Part shown: piece after piece, positions 16,269 to 25,705 of the stretch | Layout of the letters: the number at the start of each line of letters is the position of its first letter | How positions within the stretch are numbered: the stretch's first letter is position 1 | Assembly (NCBI RefSeq): GCF_027923405.1 | Contig: NZ_BQYI01000001.1 | Location: forward strand, 2,706,501-2,770,500 | Direction: 5' to 3' | Origin: Paenibacillus sp. YYML68 | GTDB lineage: Bacteria; Bacillota; Bacilli; Paenibacillales; NBRC-103111 | DNA length: 64,000 bases | The notes under the pieces: model-generated | Databases searched by the model: none | Told to the model about the DNA's origin: nothing | The model's input: the letters and a program-made list of their open reading frames with translations, nothing else | Position numbers and translations under genes: made by a program

Positions 16269-17360
16269 TCATTCGACGGTCTCTTCTTCTTTCAGCGTCG
16301 CAATCGGCTGCAAAAAATGGTGATCGAAGGCGTTCAACGCTTCACCTGCTTGCACTTTCTTCACCCAATCGGGATTAACTAGAGCACTGGTACCGATTGC
16401 AATCAGATCGGCTTCGCCCTTCTCAAGCAGGGCCTCCGCCTGTTCCGGCTCGCCCAGCTTGCCGTTGGCGATGACGGGAAGGCCGCTGTAACGTCTGGCC
16501 AGCTCGGCAAGCGTCGGGCTACCTTCCCCGAAAGCTGGAGCAAAGGCTTTATACTCAGTTGTATGAATATAGTGGGGGGACGCCGCTCTTAACCGCTCAA
16601 AAATGATCTTGGCATCGCTCTCGCGGTCAGCCCATTTGTGATGGAAATCGTTCACCTTTCCTTGCGAAATGCGAACGCCAACCACATAATCCGGGCCTGT
16701 GGCAGCGCGAATCGCTTCCAGCACCTCCACGACGATCCGGATTCGACGTTCAGTCGAACCGCCGTATTCATCCGTCCTATGGTTCGTGTAGTCTGTGAGG
16801 AATTGATCCAGAAGGTAGCCGTTCGCCGCATGGACTTCTACGCCGTCAAATCCGATCTGTTTCGCGCGGCTTGCGGCCTGAGCGAAGCTTTCAACCACCG
16901 CGCGTATTTCCTCCAAAGTCATTGCCCTCGGAACGGCGAACTCTCCACTCCCGCCGTGGTCTTCCAGCATCGTCCCGACCGGTCTCACCGCGGATGGAGC
17001 GATAGGCGTAAAGCCGCTGTGCTGTACGAGCGCGCCAGCATGCATCAGCTGCGCGACAATCTTCCCCCCTTCCTGCTGAACAGCTTGAATGACAGGCCGC
17101 CATGATTCCGCCTGCTGATCGCTGGCTATGCCGGGCTGATTCTCGTAGCTGCGGCTGTTCACCAGATCCGGATAAATCCCTTCTGTGATGATGAGGCCGA
17201 AGCCACCCTTCGCAAAGCGAGAGTAGTAGCGGGCCATACGGTCGTTCGCTTGGCCGGACGGCTCCGCGCTGGTCCGAGTCATTGGTGATAGCACCGCCCG
17301 GTTCGATAACGTTAATGAACCTAATTGTAATTGTGAAAAAAGATGAGAATCGCGTATCAT
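16269..17360 (-). CDS. NADH:flavin oxidoreductase, Old Yellow Enzyme family
   Basis: 363-residue FMN-dependent ene-reductase of the YqjM/NemA superfamily. Start ATG 17360 sits after AAGGAGGT; a TTG further out overlaps that site. Visible motifs are the N-terminal LFSQLQLGSLTLSNRAVLSPMTR, the active-site stretch DGVEVHAANGYLLDQFL, TDEYGGSTERRIR, and the FMN phosphate region near VIANGKLGEPEQAEALL. It reduces activated alkenes or quinone-like compounds with NAD(P)H; the native substrate is unknown. It is divergent from a LysR regulator 159 bases away, the usual arrangement for a regulator controlling its neighbour. Confidence 0.93.
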   Translation of the reverse strand: MIRDSHLFSQLQLGSLTLSNRAVLSPMTRTSAEPSGQANDRMARYYSRFAKGGFGLIITEGIYPDLVNSRSYENQPGIASDQQAESWRPVIQAVQQEGGKIVAQLMHAGALVQHSGFTPIAPSAVRPVGTMLEDHGGSGEFAVPRAMTLEEIRAVVESFAQAASRAKQIGFDGVEVHAANGYLLDQFLTDYTNHRTDEYGGSTERRIRIVVEVLEAIRAATGPDYVVGVRISQGKVNDFHHKWADRESDAKIIFERLRAASPHYIHTTEYKAFAPAFGEGSPTLAELARRYSGLPVIANGKLGEPEQAEALLEKGEADLIAIGTSALVNPDWVKKVQAGEALNAFDHHFLQPIATLKEEETVE

Positions 17361-17393
17361 CTTAAAAACCTCCTTCAATAGAACCGTAGTTTG

Positions 17394-17416
17394 AATCGCG
17401 GCTTACCTGCGATTTC
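17394..17416. promoter_or_regulatory. Candidate LysR operator between OYE and lysR
   Basis: AATCGC (17395-17400) and GCGATT (17410-17415) form an inverted repeat with a 9-base spacer, the dimension of a LysR-type T-N11-A site. A second dyad, GAATT-GT-AATTC, lies nearby (~17431-17442). Their position in the divergent intergenic region supports an operator role, but no binding is shown. Confidence 0.45.
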
Positions 17417-17519
17417 GTGTTCTTGTAATGAATTGTAATTCAGTAATTCCATATCGTAAAATGATTAAAAGGGATGGTGTCATCAATGATAATGATGTCT
17501 TGAGATGAGGGGAATTCAA

Positions 17520-18386
17520 ATGGAACTAACCGATCTGAGAGTGGTTTTGGCCATTGTGAAGGAAGGCAACATTACCCGTGCGGCGGAGAAGCTAGGGTAT
17601 GTCCAATCGAATATTACAACGAGGGTACGCAAGCTGGAGCAGGAGCTGGGGGTGCAGCTTTTCCACAGGAGCACGAAAGGCGTAGAGCCTACTGAAAAAG
17701 GGCTGCTATTCAGCCGATACGCTTCCAGTATATTGCATATGGTCGAGGATGCCGCTCTAGCTGTCAAGGAGCCGGATCAACCGTGCGGGCCGCTTGTCAT
17801 CGGCGTTGTAGAAACTATCGCATCGTCTGCTGCATTTATTAGAGCGCTATCCGATTTTCAAATCAACTATCCGGAGGTTTCATTATCGCTTGTGACCGGC
17901 ACTTCGCCGCTAAATTACTCCAGGTTGCAAAACCGTGAGTTGGATGGCGCCTTCTGTACGGGAGAATTCGATCTGTCTTCGATGCAAGTCGCCTATGAGA
18001 TTCAGGAAGAAGTCATTCTGCTGCAAGGCAGTCAAGATGCTTCTGCTCCCGAAGTGGCGAAGGCGTCGTGGATTGTGTTTCCTAAGGGGTGTCCCTTACG
18101 CGCTGCAGTTGAGCATTGGCTTCAAACTCAGGGAGTGGCTTCAATGAATATGATTGAGGTGAGTGCGCTGGATACGATGCTGAATTGCGTACGTGCCGGA
18201 ATCGGTTACGCCCTTCTAACCGAATCGGTCGTGACCTCGGACGATGAGCGGCTCCGTGCCCACTCGGTACCGGAGCCATATCGCTACGTAACGACGCGTC
18301 TGATTTCCCGGAAAGAGCAGTTCCGCAGCAAAGCGTTCTCGGCCTTCGCGGCGTGCGTCGAGTCGGCGGGAAAAACTTCGGATTGA
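17520..18386 (+). CDS. LysR-family transcriptional regulator
   Basis: 288 residues; ATG 17520 is preferred over ATG 17505 because GAGGGGAA lies between them. The N-terminal winged helix-turn-helix is typical (LAIVKEGNITRAAEKLGYVQSNITTRVRKLEQELGVQLF). The C-terminal co-inducer domain starts at ~90. It probably controls the divergent Old Yellow Enzyme gene and itself; the inducer is unknown. Confidence 0.92.
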   Translation: MELTDLRVVLAIVKEGNITRAAEKLGYVQSNITTRVRKLEQELGVQLFHRSTKGVEPTEKGLLFSRYASSILHMVEDAALAVKEPDQPCGPLVIGVVETIASSAAFIRALSDFQINYPEVSLSLVTGTSPLNYSRLQNRELDGAFCTGEFDLSSMQVAYEIQEEVILLQGSQDASAPEVAKASWIVFPKGCPLRAAVEHWLQTQGVASMNMIEVSALDTMLNCVRAGIGYALLTESVVTSDDERLRAHSVPEPYRYVTTRLISRKEQFRSKAFSAFAACVESAGKTSD

Positions 18387-18701
18387 ATCCCACTAGAGTA
18401 AACGTTCTGCTCTGACCAACAGCGAGAATCATTTCCCGGGTAAGCGCAGGAATTGATTCCTTCTTTGATTTTTCAGACATTTTCGACACATCGGCTGCCA
18501 TTCCACTGAATAAAACGTGTTACCGTGTCGGTATTCGGCACGGTTCTTCGGTTATGCGACGAGTGGGCAAGCCATATTGCCCGTTGTTCCCTCCTCGTAC
18601 TCGTATCATTTCCTGCATAATTCCAGATTACTGGAAAATACTACTGTATGGAAAGCGAGGTAAAGGTGGATGCTGCGTAATGCTGGAACGATTTTTCATG
18701 C
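18387..18701. other. Gene-free stretch with weak terminator hairpin
   Basis: Nothing coding is convincing here. ACCGTGTCG (18522-18530) pairs with CGGCACGGT (18536-18544) and TCTTCGGTT follows, a weak terminator candidate for the lysR gene 135 bases upstream. Confidence 0.5.
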
Positions 18702-19046
18702 TCACTTCTTATTGAACCAAATCTTACGGCTTAGGAGATAGCAAAGTAAGACGATTCCGTATACTAATAATATTGAATAGATAAAATTTAACCTCAAAAC
18801 TTCAAAGCTGACATTGTTATCAAGAAAGTCTGTTTGCATCTTAAAGCGATGCGGAAAGCCACCCTCATACCCATTTAATCCTGACTTCACTAGGTCTTGA
18901 TTTATAAAAGGTATTGGAAATCCAAATTGTGCTTTTCTCAACTGTTCTTGACTTTCAATTTGTGTGGTTCCTAGCAACGCGGTCAATAAAACAAAACTAG
19001 TACATAGAAACAGAGTAACACAGCAAAAGACAAATTTCTTAACCAT
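18702..19046 (-). CDS. Small AT-rich membrane protein, unknown
   Basis: 114 residues with two hydrophobic segments (~4-26 and ~88-108) and an external loop rich in Phe, Gly and Asn between them. The tail is basic (SRKIWFNKK). GGAGGG lies about 13 bases before ATG 19046. The gene is clearly more AT-rich than its neighbours, which suggests recent acquisition. Family not recognised. It stands alone between two gene-free stretches. Confidence 0.62.
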   Translation of the reverse strand: MVKKFVFCCVTLFLCTSFVLLTALLGTTQIESQEQLRKAQFGFPIPFINQDLVKSGLNGYEGGFPHRFKMQTDFLDNNVSFEVLRLNFIYSILLVYGIVLLCYLLSRKIWFNKK

Positions 19047-19363
19047 ATCGTAAGCATACCCTCCAACTTGTGGACTTTGTAAAATTATACCTCTGTGCTG
19101 ATTGAATGCAACTGACTGACGTTGACCACGGAGCCAATTCTCTCGTACTAGTTATATATCATTATTGGCTACGAGTCGAAGCCGTATCTTCTCTGAAGGG
19201 GACGTGGGGACGGGGCCGATCTGTCATACACCGATGTTATGGTGAATATGATGTGTAGGCTGTCACGAGTCTAGCGTCTAAAAAATGGATGTCTACACGA
19301 ATCGTATAAAAGTTTATTGCTCTCGGCATGCCATAGTCGAAGCCATTGGTTGGGGGGATTCAG
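19047..19363. other. Gene-free stretch
   Basis: No convincing gene, RNA or repeat seen. The last ~60 bases include TATAAA near 19303 and TTGGGGGGATT before the next start, so the promoter and ribosome binding site of the pseudokinase gene are probably here. Confidence 0.3.
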
Positions 19364-20926
19364 ATGGACCGTATATTACGTTCCCGTTATGTCGTCCATA
19401 AGCCGATCTTGCCGCTGCGTAGCGGGATGCTGTACGAAGGGACGGACCTGTCCCTGCAACGTGAGCTCGTGCTGTTCATTCATGAGCTGCCGGGCGAATT
19501 CGAGCAGCAGTCCTTCCTGAGAGCGCTGCAGGCGGTGGCACACTTTAACGATAACCACTTTCTTCAGCTTCTTGACGTCGGGGTGGAAGATACTTCCAGC
19601 TATGCCGTCCTGAAGGCGCCGAGCGGTGAGCCGTTAAGCTTGCAGCTCTCGCAGCTGAGCCTCAGTGTTGGTGACGCCGTGCGCTGTGTAACGGAGCTGA
19701 GCAGTGGTATCCTTGATGCGCTGGAGCGGGGCATCGCGGGCTACTCCCTAATTGCGGACAATGTGTGGGTGAATGATGAGGGCCGATTACTATATATCAA
19801 CTATTGGCAAAAAGGCAGCGAAGGCGACGTCGGTGCAGCAGGTCTCGCTTCGCTGATGTATCAGCTGACAACGGGCAGCGAGGCGCTTCCTGTGAGTGCG
19901 GAGGCGCGCGAGCTCAAGCTGCTCGCCTGTATGAAGCGCGGTGCTGTGGCGGAGGTGTACGTGCAGCAGATCGTGTCCCTGCTGGTGCGCGGCTGGAACG
20001 GGCAGGAGACGCTCGTCTCCTTCATCGTCCAGCTGCAGCGGCTGAAGGAGTCGCTGTCTGCTGCTCATGTGGAGCCGATGGGAGAAGATGCTGGCCGTGG
20101 GAGTCGTACTGCGGGTGAGGAAGGTGCGGCTCGGCATGGGGAGATGGAGGCCGGGCGTGCTGGAGCGGAACAGCATGAACAGCGGGAGGCGGAGCGCAGC
20201 AGCTCTGGCACTATGCCGATCAGACCGTCACATGCTTCTGCCGCGGCCGCGCAGCAGTCTGTACATTCAGAGGGAGAGGCTCACGCTGAGAAGCCGGATG
20301 AGCGCACGGCTGAATTCCAAGCGGTTAAGCTGACTCCAGAGGAGAGAAGTAAATCGTCCAAGGAGTTATTGCATAAGCGCGAGGATGAGGTCGCTGATGT
20401 GGCACTAGCCGACGAGGATGAGGGTGAGGATGAGAATGAAGCGCCGCAGCGGGTGTCGCTGCTGAAGAAGGCGCTGTTCGGCTTCCTACTCGCTGGTGTG
20501 GCCGCGGTGACAGCCGTGAGCGTGTTCTTGTTCATACTCGAGGCGGGTGCGAATCGTGCAACGCCTAGCCGGCTGAAGGCTGCAGCAGAGGCGAATGCCA
20601 CAGTGACCCCGCAGGAGGGAACGGCTCAGCGGAAGCCGCCAGCAGCCTCGGAAGGGGCAGCACCGGTCCCGAAGGAGGAGCAGCCTTCCCGTGAAGCAGA
20701 GGCGCCTGCTTCGGTGGCCGAGGGAGCTGAGGTAAAGGTGCCGAACCTCGTCGGGCTGAAGAAGGAGGAGGCCGAGAAGCTGGCGCTGTCCTCCGGTGTG
20801 AAGTATCAGTATTTTCTCGAGAAGAATGATCAGCCCGCTGCTACCGTCATTCGGCAAAGCCCTGAGCCAGGAGCTACCGTCAAGAAGGGGGAGCAGATGA
20901 CGTTCTGGGTGAGCAAGGGATCGTGA
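19364..20926 (+). CDS. Membrane pseudokinase with single PASTA domain
   Basis: 520 residues; ATG 19364 behind GGGGGGATT. Residues 1-~235 align by pattern with a Ser/Thr kinase fold (RYVVHKPILPLRSGMLYEGTD like the glycine-rich strand of PrkC). The HRD catalytic loop and the DFG motif are absent: the equivalent region reads SLIADNVWVNDEGRLLYINYW. A long charged, low-complexity linker follows (~240-365). One TM helix (LFGFLLAGVAAVTAVSVFLFIL, ~372-394), an Ala/Pro/Glu-rich stalk, and a C-terminal extracellular PASTA domain (KVPNLVGLKKEEAEKLAL to VKKGEQMTFWVSKGS) complete it. PASTA domains bind muropeptides or lipid II. Inferred role: wall sensing without phosphotransfer. Confidence 0.85.
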   Translation: MDRILRSRYVVHKPILPLRSGMLYEGTDLSLQRELVLFIHELPGEFEQQSFLRALQAVAHFNDNHFLQLLDVGVEDTSSYAVLKAPSGEPLSLQLSQLSLSVGDAVRCVTELSSGILDALERGIAGYSLIADNVWVNDEGRLLYINYWQKGSEGDVGAAGLASLMYQLTTGSEALPVSAEARELKLLACMKRGAVAEVYVQQIVSLLVRGWNGQETLVSFIVQLQRLKESLSAAHVEPMGEDAGRGSRTAGEEGAARHGEMEAGRAGAEQHEQREAERSSSGTMPIRPSHASAAAAQQSVHSEGEAHAEKPDERTAEFQAVKLTPEERSKSSKELLHKREDEVADVALADEDEGEDENEAPQRVSLLKKALFGFLLAGVAAVTAVSVFLFILEAGANRATPSRLKAAAEANATVTPQEGTAQRKPPAASEGAAPVPKEEQPSREAEAPASVAEGAEVKVPNLVGLKKEEAEKLALSSGVKYQYFLEKNDQPAATVIRQSPEPGATVKKGEQMTFWVSKGS

Positions 20927-20927
20927 G

Positions 20928-22010
20928 TTATTCCTCCTTCGTACGATCAATCGCCTCCGCCATCGTTCGGTCGGTGAGATGGGCGTAGATTTGCGTCGTC
21001 TCGGGCGAGGCGTGACCGAGCTGCTCCTGCGTTTTGTACAGATCGTTGCGCAAGTAATAGTCCGTCGCGAACGAGTGCCGCAGCTTATGCACAGACAGGT
21101 ACGGCTTGCCGAACCGCTTTGCATATTTGATGACCATCTCTTGAATGGCACGCTTAGTCATCCGATCGCCTTCTTTTTTGCCGTTGGCCAGGGCAAGGAA
21201 GAGGGCCTTTTCACGCTTCGGCGCCTTGTAGATGGACGAACGCAGCTCCAGATAAGCAGTCAGGTCGTCGATGGCGTCGGCGCGGAAGTAGACGGGCGTT
21301 TTGAACGTCTCGTCATTTTTACCTTTGCGGAACACGTACAGCAGCTTCTTCTTCAGATCGACGTCCTCTACATTCAGATTGACGACCTCCGACACACGCA
21401 GACCGGAATTAAGAATAAGGCTGACGATGCAGACGTCGCGTGTCTTGTTGATCTCGTAGGCGTAGGTCGCTTGCTTGTTGCTCGCCACATCCGTTCCGTA
21501 ACCTAACCTGACGTAGTTGATGAATTCGGTGATCTCTACCTCTTGAAGCAGCTTGCCCTCCAGCTTGGCCGCCGTATCCTTCGGCTTATGCGTCCGCTTG
21601 ATCTCGACCTTGGCCATCACGTTGCGCTTCAGAAGCGGGTAGAAATTCTCATCCTCAGCAATCTGGCTTAAGTAGTGAAAAAGCGACCTCAGCGACGACA
21701 GCTTGCGGGATATGGTCGTACGTGTGTTCGCATTCGTTCTACGCGAGGCGAGGTGCATCTTGAAGTTGTCGATGCTCTCCATATGCAGACGCTCGAGGTC
21801 CTCGATCGGTACGCCCTTCATGTGAGCGGCAGTGGTCAGACCTTCCGCGATGAGCCACGACAGGAACGTCTCGTAATCTCTCGTATATTCGAGCAAGGAG
21901 GAGGGGGAGAGATCCGGCAGCTTGTAGTTGATGAATTTCTCAATGTACCACGGCATGGAAGGCAGCTTCTTGTCGAGCTCGATGCGATCCTTGGCTTTGA
22001 TGACGTTCAT
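20928..22010 (-). CDS. xerS: Tyrosine recombinase XerS-like
   Basis: 360-residue site-specific recombinase of the single-protein Xer type (XerS/difSL in streptococci). It has an N-terminal SAM-like DNA-binding domain (~18-125) and a C-terminal catalytic domain. The catalytic set is visible: Arg in NSGLRVSEVV, Lys in the KGKND beta-hairpin, HxxR in VHKLRHSFATDYYL, His in LGHASPETTQ and nucleophile Tyr in IYAHL. It is tail-to-tail with the pseudokinase gene with one base between the stops. I saw no difSL-like site beside it. It probably belongs to the core genome rather than to the island. Confidence 0.88.
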   Translation of the reverse strand: MNVIKAKDRIELDKKLPSMPWYIEKFINYKLPDLSPSSLLEYTRDYETFLSWLIAEGLTTAAHMKGVPIEDLERLHMESIDNFKMHLASRRTNANTRTTISRKLSSLRSLFHYLSQIAEDENFYPLLKRNVMAKVEIKRTHKPKDTAAKLEGKLLQEVEITEFINYVRLGYGTDVASNKQATYAYEINKTRDVCIVSLILNSGLRVSEVVNLNVEDVDLKKKLLYVFRKGKNDETFKTPVYFRADAIDDLTAYLELRSSIYKAPKREKALFLALANGKKEGDRMTKRAIQEMVIKYAKRFGKPYLSVHKLRHSFATDYYLRNDLYKTQEQLGHASPETTQIYAHLTDRTMAEAIDRTKEE

Positions 22011-22050
22011 GGTGACCTCCTATGTAGGGTAGTGATGGGGTGGTAAAACG

Positions 22051-22392
22051 ATGTCAAACGAATTGGCTCCGTTGAGGGTACCTTCTGGATGGAATGTGGT
22101 TTACAATGATTTAAGATGCTCGTTTCATCTCGAAGGCGATGATACCCAGAATCAAAAAGAAAACCTGTTGGTGATGACGTACCCCTATTACTCGAAAATC
22201 ATCGATCTGGGTTGGTACCCATTTAGAAACGAGGGAGAATACTGTCTGGTCTTAACGGAATATGCAGAAGGTGTTGAGCACCTTGGTTACTGGATTGATC
22301 CTATCTTTATCTATAAGTCAGCTGAGCTACCACAAATCATTGATGTGATCAATCATGTGTTATACGAAGTTTCCAGAGGAAGACTCCTGTAA
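22051..22392 (+). CDS. Hypothetical protein, 113 aa
   Basis: Soluble, acidic and aromatic-rich (YPYYSKIIDLGWYPFRNEGEYCLVLTEYAEG), divergent from xerS and starting 40 bases from it. ATG 22051 follows GGGGTGG. The base composition is lower in GC than the flanking genes. The size and acidity resemble polymorphic-toxin immunity proteins, but no toxin is nearby, so this is only a suggestion. Confidence 0.7.
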   Translation: MSNELAPLRVPSGWNVVYNDLRCSFHLEGDDTQNQKENLLVMTYPYYSKIIDLGWYPFRNEGEYCLVLTEYAEGVEHLGYWIDPIFIYKSAELPQIIDVINHVLYEVSRGRLL

Positions 22393-22428
22393 CGCACGCC
22401 TTAAGCTACGAACTCTGGAATGACCCAT

Positions 22429-22463
22429 AAGCCGGCTTCCCTAGCTAGTGGAATCTCCGGCTT
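22429..22463. terminator. Weak hairpin between convergent genes
   Basis: AAGCCGG (22429-22435) pairs with CCGGCTT (22457-22463) between the 113-aa gene and the convergent patB-like gene. There is no T run on either side, so termination is uncertain. Confidence 0.35.
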
Positions 22464-22506
22464 GATGGATTATAGTGCGCTACACGTACATTCTCAGGGT
22501 AAAGCT

Positions 22507-23685
22507 TTACTTCACTCGCGCCTTAGCCGCCTCGCAGAACCGAGCAAGCGCCTCGACCACGATGGCACGCGGGCACGCGAGGTTGATCCGCAGCCAGCCT
22601 TCGCCTTCCGCGCCGAAGACGGAGCCTTCGCTGAACGCGACCTTGGCCTCCTTGAACATGAGCTCCTTCAGCCCCTTCACATCTAACCCAAGTCCTCGGC
22701 AGTCGACCCACAGCAGGTACGTTCCTTCCGAACGCAGCGGCTTAACCTCCGGTAGTTGATCAGCTAAATAATCAATGGTATAAGTCATATTGCCGCTCAC
22801 GTACTCGATCATCGCATCGAGCCACTCCTCGCCCTCGCGGTAAGCAGCCTCGACAGCGTCCTGGGCGAAGTGCTGGGCCATGTGCAGGCTGAGCGTCTTG
22901 ATCCGGTGATCGAAGCGACGCTTCAGCGAGCTGTTCGAGGTGACGACGAACGACGTGTGCAGGCCAGGCAGGTTGAACGTCTTCGTAGCAGCAAGACACG
23001 TAATCGTAATGTCTGCGAGCTCAGGCGACAGCGATGCGAACGGAACGTGCTTGTAGCCCGGCAAGGCGAGATCGGCATGAATTTCGTCGGAGACGACGGT
23101 GACGCCGTAGCGTAGACACAGCTCCCCGAGCTTCAGCAGCTCCTCGCGCTCCCAGACGCGTCCGCCTGGATTGTGTGGGCTGCATAAGAGCATCAGCTTC
23201 GCGCCCCCTGCGAACAATGACTCCAGATGGTCGTAGTCCATCTCATAACGGTTGTTACGCTGCACGAGCGGGTTAATCGCAAGCTTCCGATCATTGCTCA
23301 GTATGACGTCGTAGAACGGATAATAGACCGGAGACTGCAGTACGACTTGTCCGCCCGGCTCGCTGAACAGCTCGATGGCGATGCTCAGTGACGTGACGAC
23401 ACTTGGTACGTCGGTAATCCATTGCGGCTTAATCGTCCAGCCGTGGCGACGCTCGAACCAGCTGACGATCGCGTCGAAGTAGCTGTCCGTCCGTATCGAA
23501 TATCCGTACACACCGAGTGCGGCACGCTCCTCGATCACCTTTCTCACCGCTGGCGGGCTGTAGAAGTCCATATCCGCTACCCATAGCGAGAGGACGTCAG
23601 CGTCTCCGAACAGCTTGTCGTTCTGATCCCATTTATAGGAACGTGTGTTGCGTCGATCAATGTGCTTGTCAAAGTCAAATGGCAA
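22507..23685 (-). CDS. patB: PatB/MalY-type aminotransferase (cystathionine beta-lyase)
   Basis: 392-residue PLP-dependent enzyme of aminotransferase fold type I, length as in PatB. Visible: LWVADMDF (MalY/PatB substrate signature), YGYSIRTDSYFDAIVSWFERRHGW, SPHNPGGRVW, VVSDEIHADL and PLP lysine in AATKTFNLPGLHTSF. It is expected to cleave C-S bonds in cystathionine or cysteine conjugates, or to transaminate. No leader or attenuator was seen in front of it. Confidence 0.92.
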   Translation of the reverse strand: MPFDFDKHIDRRNTRSYKWDQNDKLFGDADVLSLWVADMDFYSPPAVRKVIEERAALGVYGYSIRTDSYFDAIVSWFERRHGWTIKPQWITDVPSVVTSLSIAIELFSEPGGQVVLQSPVYYPFYDVILSNDRKLAINPLVQRNNRYEMDYDHLESLFAGGAKLMLLCSPHNPGGRVWEREELLKLGELCLRYGVTVVSDEIHADLALPGYKHVPFASLSPELADITITCLAATKTFNLPGLHTSFVVTSNSSLKRRFDHRIKTLSLHMAQHFAQDAVEAAYREGEEWLDAMIEYVSGNMTYTIDYLADQLPEVKPLRSEGTYLLWVDCRGLGLDVKGLKELMFKEAKVAFSEGSVFGAEGEGWLRINLACPRAIVVEALARFCEAAKARVK

Positions 23686-23873
23686 AACAGGTCACCTCAT
23701 CCATATATGATGCCCTATTATACCATTACTTGGACGCGATGGGCGAGTGAACGAGCGGTTAAATAGGTGGCTTTTATACGTCACGCCTTGTGGAACTGGT
23801 AAGTGAAACGCTATAATGGACAGGAGAGCTATGAAGCCGTACCGATATTCATTGTTGAAAGTGAGCTGGGATT

Positions 23874-24593
23874 ATGGGTCGCAAGTGGAACAATATTAAG
23901 GAAAAGAAAGCGTCCAAGGACGCGAATACGAGCCGGGTGTACGCGAAGTTCGGCATCGAAATCTATGTAGCTGCCAAGCGCGGCGAGCCAGACCCGGAAT
24001 CGAACCGGGCGCTCAAGGTCGTACTGGAACGCGCGAAGACGTACAATGTGCCAAGAGCGATCATCGACCGAGCGCTGGAGAAGGCGAAGGGCGCTTCGGA
24101 CGAGCAATATAATGAGCTGCGCTACGAGGGCTTCGGGCCGAACGGCTCGATGGTGATCGTTGATGCGCTGACGAACAACGTAAACCGTACCGCATCCGAT
24201 GTGCGTGCATGCTTCACGAAGAATGGCGGCAGCATGGGCGTCAGCGGCTCTGTCGCTTATATGTTCGACCAGACAGCCGTTATTGGCGTAGCGGACAAGT
24301 CGATGGATGATGTACTGGAGCTTCTGATGGAGGCGGGCGTCGACTTCCGTGACATTCTCGAGGAGGACGAGTCCGTGATCGTGTACGCGGACCCGGATCA
24401 ATTCCATGCTGTACAAGAGGCTTTCAAGCAGTCAGGCGTAACCGATTTCACCGTGGCAGAGATTACGATGCTAGCGCAGAACTACGTAACGATCCCAGCT
24501 GAATCGATGGCTCAGTTCGAGAAGATGATCGATGCGCTGGAGGATCTCGAGGACGTGCAGCAGGTGTATCATAACGTGGAGTTTGAGGAGTAG
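23874..24593 (+). CDS. yeeI: YebC/PmpR-family protein, YeeI type
   Basis: 239 residues. The N-terminus [20 protein letters not shown] is the form seen in Bacillus YeeI, distinct from the MAGHSKW form of YebC/YrbC. The three-domain family fold is supported by [28 protein letters not shown] and the C-terminal [21 protein letters not shown]. Related proteins act as DNA-binding regulators, and some relieve ribosome stalling; the YeeI role is not settled. A terminator lies 29 bases after the stop. Confidence 0.93.
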   Translation: MGRKWNNIKEKKASKDANTSRVYAKFGIEIYVAAKRGEPDPESNRALKVVLERAKTYNVPRAIIDRALEKAKGASDEQYNELRYEGFGPNGSMVIVDALTNNVNRTASDVRACFTKNGGSMGVSGSVAYMFDQTAVIGVADKSMDDVLELLMEAGVDFRDILEEDESVIVYADPDQFHAVQEAFKQSGVTDFTVAEITMLAQNYVTIPAESMAQFEKMIDALEDLEDVQQVYHNVEFEE

Positions 24594-24621
24594 TCTTAAA
24601 TCGATCTTGAATGTTACTATA

Positions 24622-24655
24622 GGCCAAGTGTGTCCAGCACTTGGTCTTTATTGCT
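24622..24655 (+). terminator. Terminator after yeeI
   Basis: GGCCAAGTG (24622-24630) pairs with CACTTGGTC (24638-24646) around a 7-nt loop, followed by TTTATTGCTT. Confidence 0.75.
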
Positions 24656-24726
24656 TCAATTCAAGTATATTTGATTATAGCGATTCCAATAATACATGAT
24701 TTGTATTTTTTTCGGAGGTTATGTTC

Positions 24727-25686
24727 ATGTCAGAGATCAAGAGCTTAAGTCCGCAGGACGAGTTCACCGGCTACTACTTATTGAAGGAGCTGGAGGTGAA
24801 GCAGACGAACGGAACACCGCCCAAGGACTACTTCGATCTGGTCATCGGTGATGCGACGGGTCAGCTACCAGCGAAATATTGGGACGTGTCGGCGGCGGAT
24901 AAGGAAACATTCTTCCCCATGACGCTGGTGAAGCTCAAGGGACTTGTGCACCTGTATCGGGAGAAGCCGCAGGTGAAGGTGCTGAAGCTTCGTCCGGTGA
25001 CGAGCGAGGATGGTCTGTCGTTATCCGACTTCGTTCGGACCGCGCCGATTCGGCCAGTTGACCTGGTACATACGATCAAGCAGGTGATGAATAGTATTGA
25101 GGACGCACAAATACGAGCACTCGTGGCGTACTGCGTCGGCAAGGTCGAGGAGAAGCTGATGCATTATCCTGCGGCGAAGACGCACCATCATGCTTACTGC
25201 GCTGGACTTGCTTATCATATTGTACGCATGCTTGAACTCGGAGAGTTCGTATGTAAGCAGCGTCCATTCCTCAATGCGGATCTGATCAAGGCTGGTATCA
25301 TCCTTCACGATATCGCGAAGCCCGAGGAGATGGAGGCTCAGCTCGGCGTCGTTACCGAATATTCCGTGCAGGGCAAGCTACTCGGACATATCTCGATGGC
25401 ATCGAACTGGATTACCGAGGCCGCTATTCGCTGCGACGTCGACCTGCAATCCGAGAAGGTGCTCGCGCTGCATCATCTTGTGCTGTCTCATCACAACACG
25501 CTCGAATGGGGGAGTCCTGTGCAGCCGCAGTTACCGGAGGCGGTGGCTCTGCATCATATCGATTCGCTGGATGCGAAGCTGCAGATGGTTGAGGATGCGC
25601 TGGATACGACGCCTGAGACTGAGCGCTGGACACCTGTCATTCGGGGACTCGACAGCAAGCAGATCTATCGATTGAAGCTGGAGTAG
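24727..25686 (+). CDS. yhaM: 3'-5' exoribonuclease YhaM
   Basis: 319 residues from ATG 24727, seven bases after GGAGGT; ATG 24721 overlaps the site. An N-terminal OB fold (~1-95) binds nucleic acid. The C-terminal HD domain carries the metal ligands: HHHAYCAGLAYH, the ILHDIAKPEE dyad and HHLVLSHHNTLEWGSP. YhaM is a manganese-dependent 3'-5' exoribonuclease that trims RNA ends in Firmicutes. It is a stand-alone gene with a terminator 20 bases after the stop. Confidence 0.94.
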   Translation: MSEIKSLSPQDEFTGYYLLKELEVKQTNGTPPKDYFDLVIGDATGQLPAKYWDVSAADKETFFPMTLVKLKGLVHLYREKPQVKVLKLRPVTSEDGLSLSDFVRTAPIRPVDLVHTIKQVMNSIEDAQIRALVAYCVGKVEEKLMHYPAAKTHHHAYCAGLAYHIVRMLELGEFVCKQRPFLNADLIKAGIILHDIAKPEEMEAQLGVVTEYSVQGKLLGHISMASNWITEAAIRCDVDLQSEKVLALHHLVLSHHNTLEWGSPVQPQLPEAVALHHIDSLDAKLQMVEDALDTTPETERWTPVIRGLDSKQIYRLKLE

Positions 25687-25705
25687 CGTGGATGGTATTT
25701 ATGAC

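Noticed and set aside
19100-19180. rRNA-like words (CTCTCGTACTAG) suggesting a 23S fragment
   Set aside because: The resemblance is only about a dozen bases; the surrounding sequence does not follow 23S rRNA.
20928-22010. XerS-like gene as the integrase of the biosynthetic island
   Set aside because: It is 5 kb outside the left dif-like site, with core genes (yeeI, yhaM, patB) between, and no matching site is beside it.
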